This document shows, in pieces, positions 6,376 through 9,727 of a DNA stretch of 9,727 nucleotides. Each line of letters opens with the position of its first letter. Positions within the stretch are counted from its first letter, which is position 1. The position numbers and the translations under genes were made by a program. The DNA is taken from assembly GCA_017853235.1 (NCBI GenBank), contig JAFMJX010000056.1:1-9727 (forward strand). The letters are read 5' to 3'. The DNA is from Chitinophagaceae bacterium. Its GTDB lineage: Bacteria > Bacteroidota > Bacteroidia > Chitinophagales > Chitinophagaceae. The notes beneath the pieces are model-generated. The model made no database searches. It was not told the origin of the DNA and saw only the letters and a program-made list of their open reading frames with translations.

Positions 6376-7794
6376 TTATTTGACAAACATTTGTTGTAAA
6401 GTATCTGCAGTGATATCAAATAAAGGCTGTGGATACACCCCATTTACAAATACTATAATTACTAAAATGATTAAAACCAATTGAGCAGGTTTGTTTACTT
6501 GATTCATTTTTTGAGTCGCTTCACTCACTTCACCATAAGCCACTTTTTGAACCATGTTTAAGGTGTAAATGGCAGATAGTATCACACTCACTCCTGCAAA
6601 TGCAGCTACCCAAGGATTGAATTGGAATAAGCCATTAAAGATTAAAAATTCACCCACAAAAGCATTGGTTAATGGCAATGCAATATTTGCAAAAGCAAAG
6701 ACTACTAATAAAATGGCTAGTGTAGGTTGTTTTTTGGCAAGCCCACCCATTGCTAACATGGATCTGGTGCCAGTCTGTTGTTCAATAATATCTGCCACGA
6801 TCCATAAACCCAATACATTTACGCCATGTGAAAAAAGTTGAATCAATACACCTTGAACACCAATGGCTTGATGTGCAAACAAAGCAGCGTTCATTAAACC
6901 AATATGTGCAATGGACGAATAGGCAATGAACCTTTTAATATCATCCTGTTTTATAGCAATAAAAGAGGCATATAATACGCCAATAACAGAAAGATCCACT
7001 ACTACAACTGCAGCAGATTTTGCTGCTACTGGAAATAATGGCAAAAGCCATCTAATCACACCATATAAACCCATTTTAACCATTACAGCACTCATCACCA
7101 TAGTGACTGGAGTAGGTGATTGTTCGTATGCGTCGGGTTGCCATGTATGCAAAGGAAAAATAGGCATTTTTATCGCAAACGCAATTAAAAACAATACAAA
7201 TGCAGTCATCTGTTGCGCAGATGTTAATGTAGCATGTGCAAAATTTTGTATTAAAAAGTTAGGCTCCGCACTATGGGTATATAAAAAAATAATACCTGCT
7301 AACATCATCAAAGAACCTAAAAAAGTATAAATGAAAAACTTAAAAGTAACCGCTATTCTTCTTTCCCCACCCCATATGGAACATAAAAAATAAACAGGGA
7401 TTAGCGCTAACTCCCAAAAGAAATAAAATAGCAAAGCGTCCCCCGCTAAAAACACACCCAACAGGCCTGCTTGCGTAAATAATAAAAGAGAAATAAATTT
7501 ATTTTTTTGTGCAATTTGATTCGAAGCACTTGACATTAAGATAACAGGAAAACTAATAGCAGTCAGCAATACTAAGATCTTAGCCAAACCATCTGCGTGT
7601 AATAAAAATCGACTATTTAAAGCAGGAATCCAAGCTTGATTAAAATCGGATGCTCCCTTCATTGCTATCCAAATGCTCACAGCTAAAGTAGCCGCATTCG
7701 TTACCAAAGCAATAGTATTGGCTTTCTTGGCATCTTTTATAAAAAGCAAAATTAATGCAGTGATAAAAGGAATAAGTATGATTGAAAGTAACAT
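6376..7794 (-). CDS. nuoM: NADH-quinone oxidoreductase subunit M
   Basis: Middle antiporter-like proton-pumping subunit of the complex I membrane arm, between NuoL and NuoN (472 residues). About 14 membrane helices are visible. Conserved channel residues are Glu128 in FFWELALIPVY, Lys209 in AFAIKMPIFPLHTWQPDAY, Lys240 in SAVMVKMGLYG, His323 in the broken-helix region LFSHGVNVLGLW, and Glu382 in FVGEFLIF. These correspond to E. coli Glu144, Lys234, Lys265, a conserved His and Glu407, so the subunit should be functional. The variant ANIALPLTNAFVGEF and the sequence after the histidine are, as I recall, the Bacteroidota form of the gene. It is somewhat shorter than E. coli NuoM (509), mainly at the N-terminus. 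It lies 16 bases after nuoL in the same operon. Confidence 0.97.
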   Translation of the reverse strand: MLLSIILIPFITALILLFIKDAKKANTIALVTNAATLAVSIWIAMKGASDFNQAWIPALNSRFLLHADGLAKILVLLTAISFPVILMSSASNQIAQKNKFISLLLFTQAGLLGVFLAGDALLFYFFWELALIPVYFLCSIWGGERRIAVTFKFFIYTFLGSLMMLAGIIFLYTHSAEPNFLIQNFAHATLTSAQQMTAFVLFLIAFAIKMPIFPLHTWQPDAYEQSPTPVTMVMSAVMVKMGLYGVIRWLLPLFPVAAKSAAVVVVDLSVIGVLYASFIAIKQDDIKRFIAYSSIAHIGLMNAALFAHQAIGVQGVLIQLFSHGVNVLGLWIVADIIEQQTGTRSMLAMGGLAKKQPTLAILLVVFAFANIALPLTNAFVGEFLIFNGLFQFNPWVAAFAGVSVILSAIYTLNMVQKVAYGEVSEATQKMNQVNKPAQLVLIILVIIVFVNGVYPQPLFDITADTLQQMFVK

Positions 7795-7810
7795 ATTGTT
7801 TCTAATAATT

Positions 7811-9724
7811 TTAGTGTGTCAATTTGTAAAAAAATCGAAGTATACTGGCATCATTAAACCATAATACAAAAAGTAAAATAATACTCAATACCATAAATAA
7901 TATATAGTATCCCACCTGACCACTTTGTATGAGTCTAATTTGACGAGCACCATATTGCACCAATTTACCTGAACCGTTTACAGCTCCGTCAATCACATTT
8001 TTTTCAATGGTATTTTTCAAAAATGCCGCTAAAGTGTCTAATGGCTTTATAATCACGGTTTCATATAATTCATCTACATACCATTTATTAAACAACACTT
8101 TTCCCAAGCCATTGGTAGGTACTTCATCTGTTTTTTTACGATAGATAGAGACTGCAATGATCACAGCTATCAAAGCAACAGTAACCGAAATACCCATTAA
8201 CAACCATTCTGTATTATGTGACAAATTACTCGTATGCGGTGTGCCAACAATAGACGTTAAATGTGTTCCTAACCAATGATGCCCACCTAAAATTTCTGGA
8301 ACGCCTATCGCACCTGCAATAGCACTTGCTATAGCCAATAATATCAATGGAATGGTCATTGCAATAGGACTCTCATGCAAATGATGTTCCTGATCTTCAG
8401 TACCTCTAAACTTTCCTAAAAAAGTGGTGGCATATAAACGGAACATATAAAAGGCAGTCATAGCAGCACCAAGGATACCTAAATAATAGTAAATGGGATT
8501 TTTTTCAAAAGCGGCTGCTAATATTTCATCTTTTGAAAAGAACCCACTAAATGGTGGAATACCAGCAATAGCAATACAACCAATCAAAAAGGTAAGATGT
8601 GTAATAGGTAATTTAGATTTTAAGCCCCCCATTTTTTGAATATCTTGTTCATGATGCATAGCGTGAATCACCGATCCCGCTCCCAAAAATAAAAGAGCTT
8701 TAAAAAAGGCATGCGTGATCACATGAAATACAGCTCCGGTATAAGCTCCCACTCCCAAACCCAAAAACATATATCCTAATTGACTTACCGTAGAATATGC
8801 AAGCACTTTCTTTATGTCATTTTGTTTAATAGCAATAGTTGCTGCTAATAACGCAGTACTAATTCCAATTATAGCAATGACATTTTGAGTATGTTCGCTA
8901 TGGCTAAATAGCACATTGCTTCGTGTTATCATATAAATACCAGCTGTCACCATTGTGGCCGCATGGATGAGGGCAGAAACTGGTGTGGGACCTGCCATCG
9001 CATCAGGCAACCAAGTATACAATGGTATTTGAGCACTTTTTCCCATTGCTCCTACAAATAACAATAAAGTAATTGCAGTGATGTCTGCACTTGTTAATTT
9101 GGCTAAACTTGCTTGAGTAAATACTTCTGAATAACTTACTGTACCTAATTTAACCACCATCCAAAATATAGCTAGTAAAAAGCCTAAGTCGCCAATTCGG
9201 TTCATGACAAATGCTTTTTTTGCAGCTGCATTGTATTGACCATTACTAAACCAATATCCAATTAATAAATAAGAACACAACCCAACACCTTCCCATCCAA
9301 TAAACATAACCACAAAATTATCTCCTAATACCAAAAGCAACATGGAGAAAATAAATAAATTAAGATAAGCAAAGTAACGAGCATAATGTGGTGCCGTTTC
9401 CTCCTTCATGTAGGCTGTTGAATATAAATGTATCAGAGATCCTACACCCGTTATGACTAATAAAAATAAACTGGATAATGCATCCACTTTAAAATCAAAA
9501 GGAATTTTTAAACTAGCAGTATTGATAAAATCAAAATAATGAACTGTAATAGCACCTTGTTCTTGTACATTTAAAAAAGCAAATACACTACAAATAAAAG
9601 AAGCTACTATAAAACCTGTGGCTTTATAAGCAATTATTTTTTTGCTCCAAAAATGCCGACCTAATCCGTTGAATAAAAATCCAATAAAAGGCCAAAGTAT
9701 GATCAATCCTATTATTACTTTCAT
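7811..9724 (-). CDS. nuoL: NADH-quinone oxidoreductase subunit L
   Basis: Distal antiporter-like proton-pumping subunit of complex I (637 residues; E. coli has 613). The fourteen-helix core is followed by the long lateral helix that braces NuoM and NuoN (about 540-600) and a final membrane helix (about 604-623). Key residues are present: Glu145 in FIGWEGVGLCSYLLIGYW, Lys229 in GAMGKSAQIPLYTWLPDAM, His254 in the LIHAATMVTAG segment, Lys342 in HAFFKALLFL, and Lys398-Asp399 in GFFSKDE. A histidine-rich loop (about 446-505) accounts for most of the extra length and is common in the family. The ATG is only three bases from the right edge, so the leader cannot be examined. The N-terminus MKVIIGLIILWPFIGFL fits known NuoL starts, so I take it as complete. 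The remaining nuo genes would lie beyond the edge, upstream. Confidence 0.96.
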   Translation of the reverse strand: MKVIIGLIILWPFIGFLFNGLGRHFWSKKIIAYKATGFIVASFICSVFAFLNVQEQGAITVHYFDFINTASLKIPFDFKVDALSSLFLLVITGVGSLIHLYSTAYMKEETAPHYARYFAYLNLFIFSMLLLVLGDNFVVMFIGWEGVGLCSYLLIGYWFSNGQYNAAAKKAFVMNRIGDLGFLLAIFWMVVKLGTVSYSEVFTQASLAKLTSADITAITLLLFVGAMGKSAQIPLYTWLPDAMAGPTPVSALIHAATMVTAGIYMITRSNVLFSHSEHTQNVIAIIGISTALLAATIAIKQNDIKKVLAYSTVSQLGYMFLGLGVGAYTGAVFHVITHAFFKALLFLGAGSVIHAMHHEQDIQKMGGLKSKLPITHLTFLIGCIAIAGIPPFSGFFSKDEILAAAFEKNPIYYYLGILGAAMTAFYMFRLYATTFLGKFRGTEDQEHHLHESPIAMTIPLILLAIASAIAGAIGVPEILGGHHWLGTHLTSIVGTPHTSNLSHNTEWLLMGISVTVALIAVIIAVSIYRKKTDEVPTNGLGKVLFNKWYVDELYETVIIKPLDTLAAFLKNTIEKNVIDGAVNGSGKLVQYGARQIRLIQSGQVGYYILFMVLSIILLFVLWFNDASILRFFYKLTH

Positions 9725-9727
9725 GCG

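Noticed and set aside
6926..7330. Plus-strand open frame of 134 codons
   Set aside because: It lies antisense within nuoM, whose conserved channel residues are intact. The frame is open because of codon bias, with no recognisable protein features.
4987..9724. Possibility that the three antiporter-like subunits belong to an Mrp antiporter or a hydrogenase instead of complex I
   Set aside because: The order L, M, N, the lateral helix at the end of the first protein and the NuoN-specific motifs all point to respiratory complex I.

Overview
The window looks like ordinary chromosome of a Bacteroidota bacterium. The DNA is AT-rich, and genes lack clear Shine-Dalgarno sequences and start after A/T-rich leaders. 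Two candidate promoters resemble the Bacteroidota pattern (TTG, about 18 bases, TAnnTTTG). The ExbB protein has the extra N-terminal membrane segment usual in this phylum, the secreted metalloprotease belongs to a family common there, and NuoM has the phylum's variant motifs. Family Chitinophagaceae is my guess from overall resemblance, not proven.

Layout, left to right. At 1-670 (minus) lies the 5' part of an exbB-like proton-channel gene that runs off the left edge. A 242-base divergent spacer (671-912) carries a candidate promoter for each side. At 913-3471 (plus) is an 852-residue secreted zinc metalloprotease. At 3472-3631 is a convergent spacer with two strong tandem hairpins acting as a bidirectional terminator. 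At 3632-4906 (minus) is a MacB/FtsX-type ABC transporter permease without a visible ATPase partner. At 4987-9724 (minus) are nuoN, nuoM and nuoL, the three antiporter-like membrane subunits of respiratory complex I, transcribed in the order L, M, N with spacers of 15-16 bases. No stretch longer than 300 bases is without a gene.

How the genes fit together. nuoLMN is the tail of a complex I operon whose other genes would lie beyond the right edge; their products form the distal proton-pumping arm. No terminator is visible between nuoN and the ABC permease, so the permease may be read through from the nuo operon, with both ending at the double hairpin. ExbB would use the proton-motive force to energise TonB-dependent outer-membrane transport. 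The metalloprotease is probably an independent exported enzyme of unknown substrate.

I found no mobile element, CRISPR array, RNA gene or convincing new system. The points most worth a second look are the paired terminator hairpins with related cores, the permease without an ATPase, and the uncharacterised metzincin-like protease.
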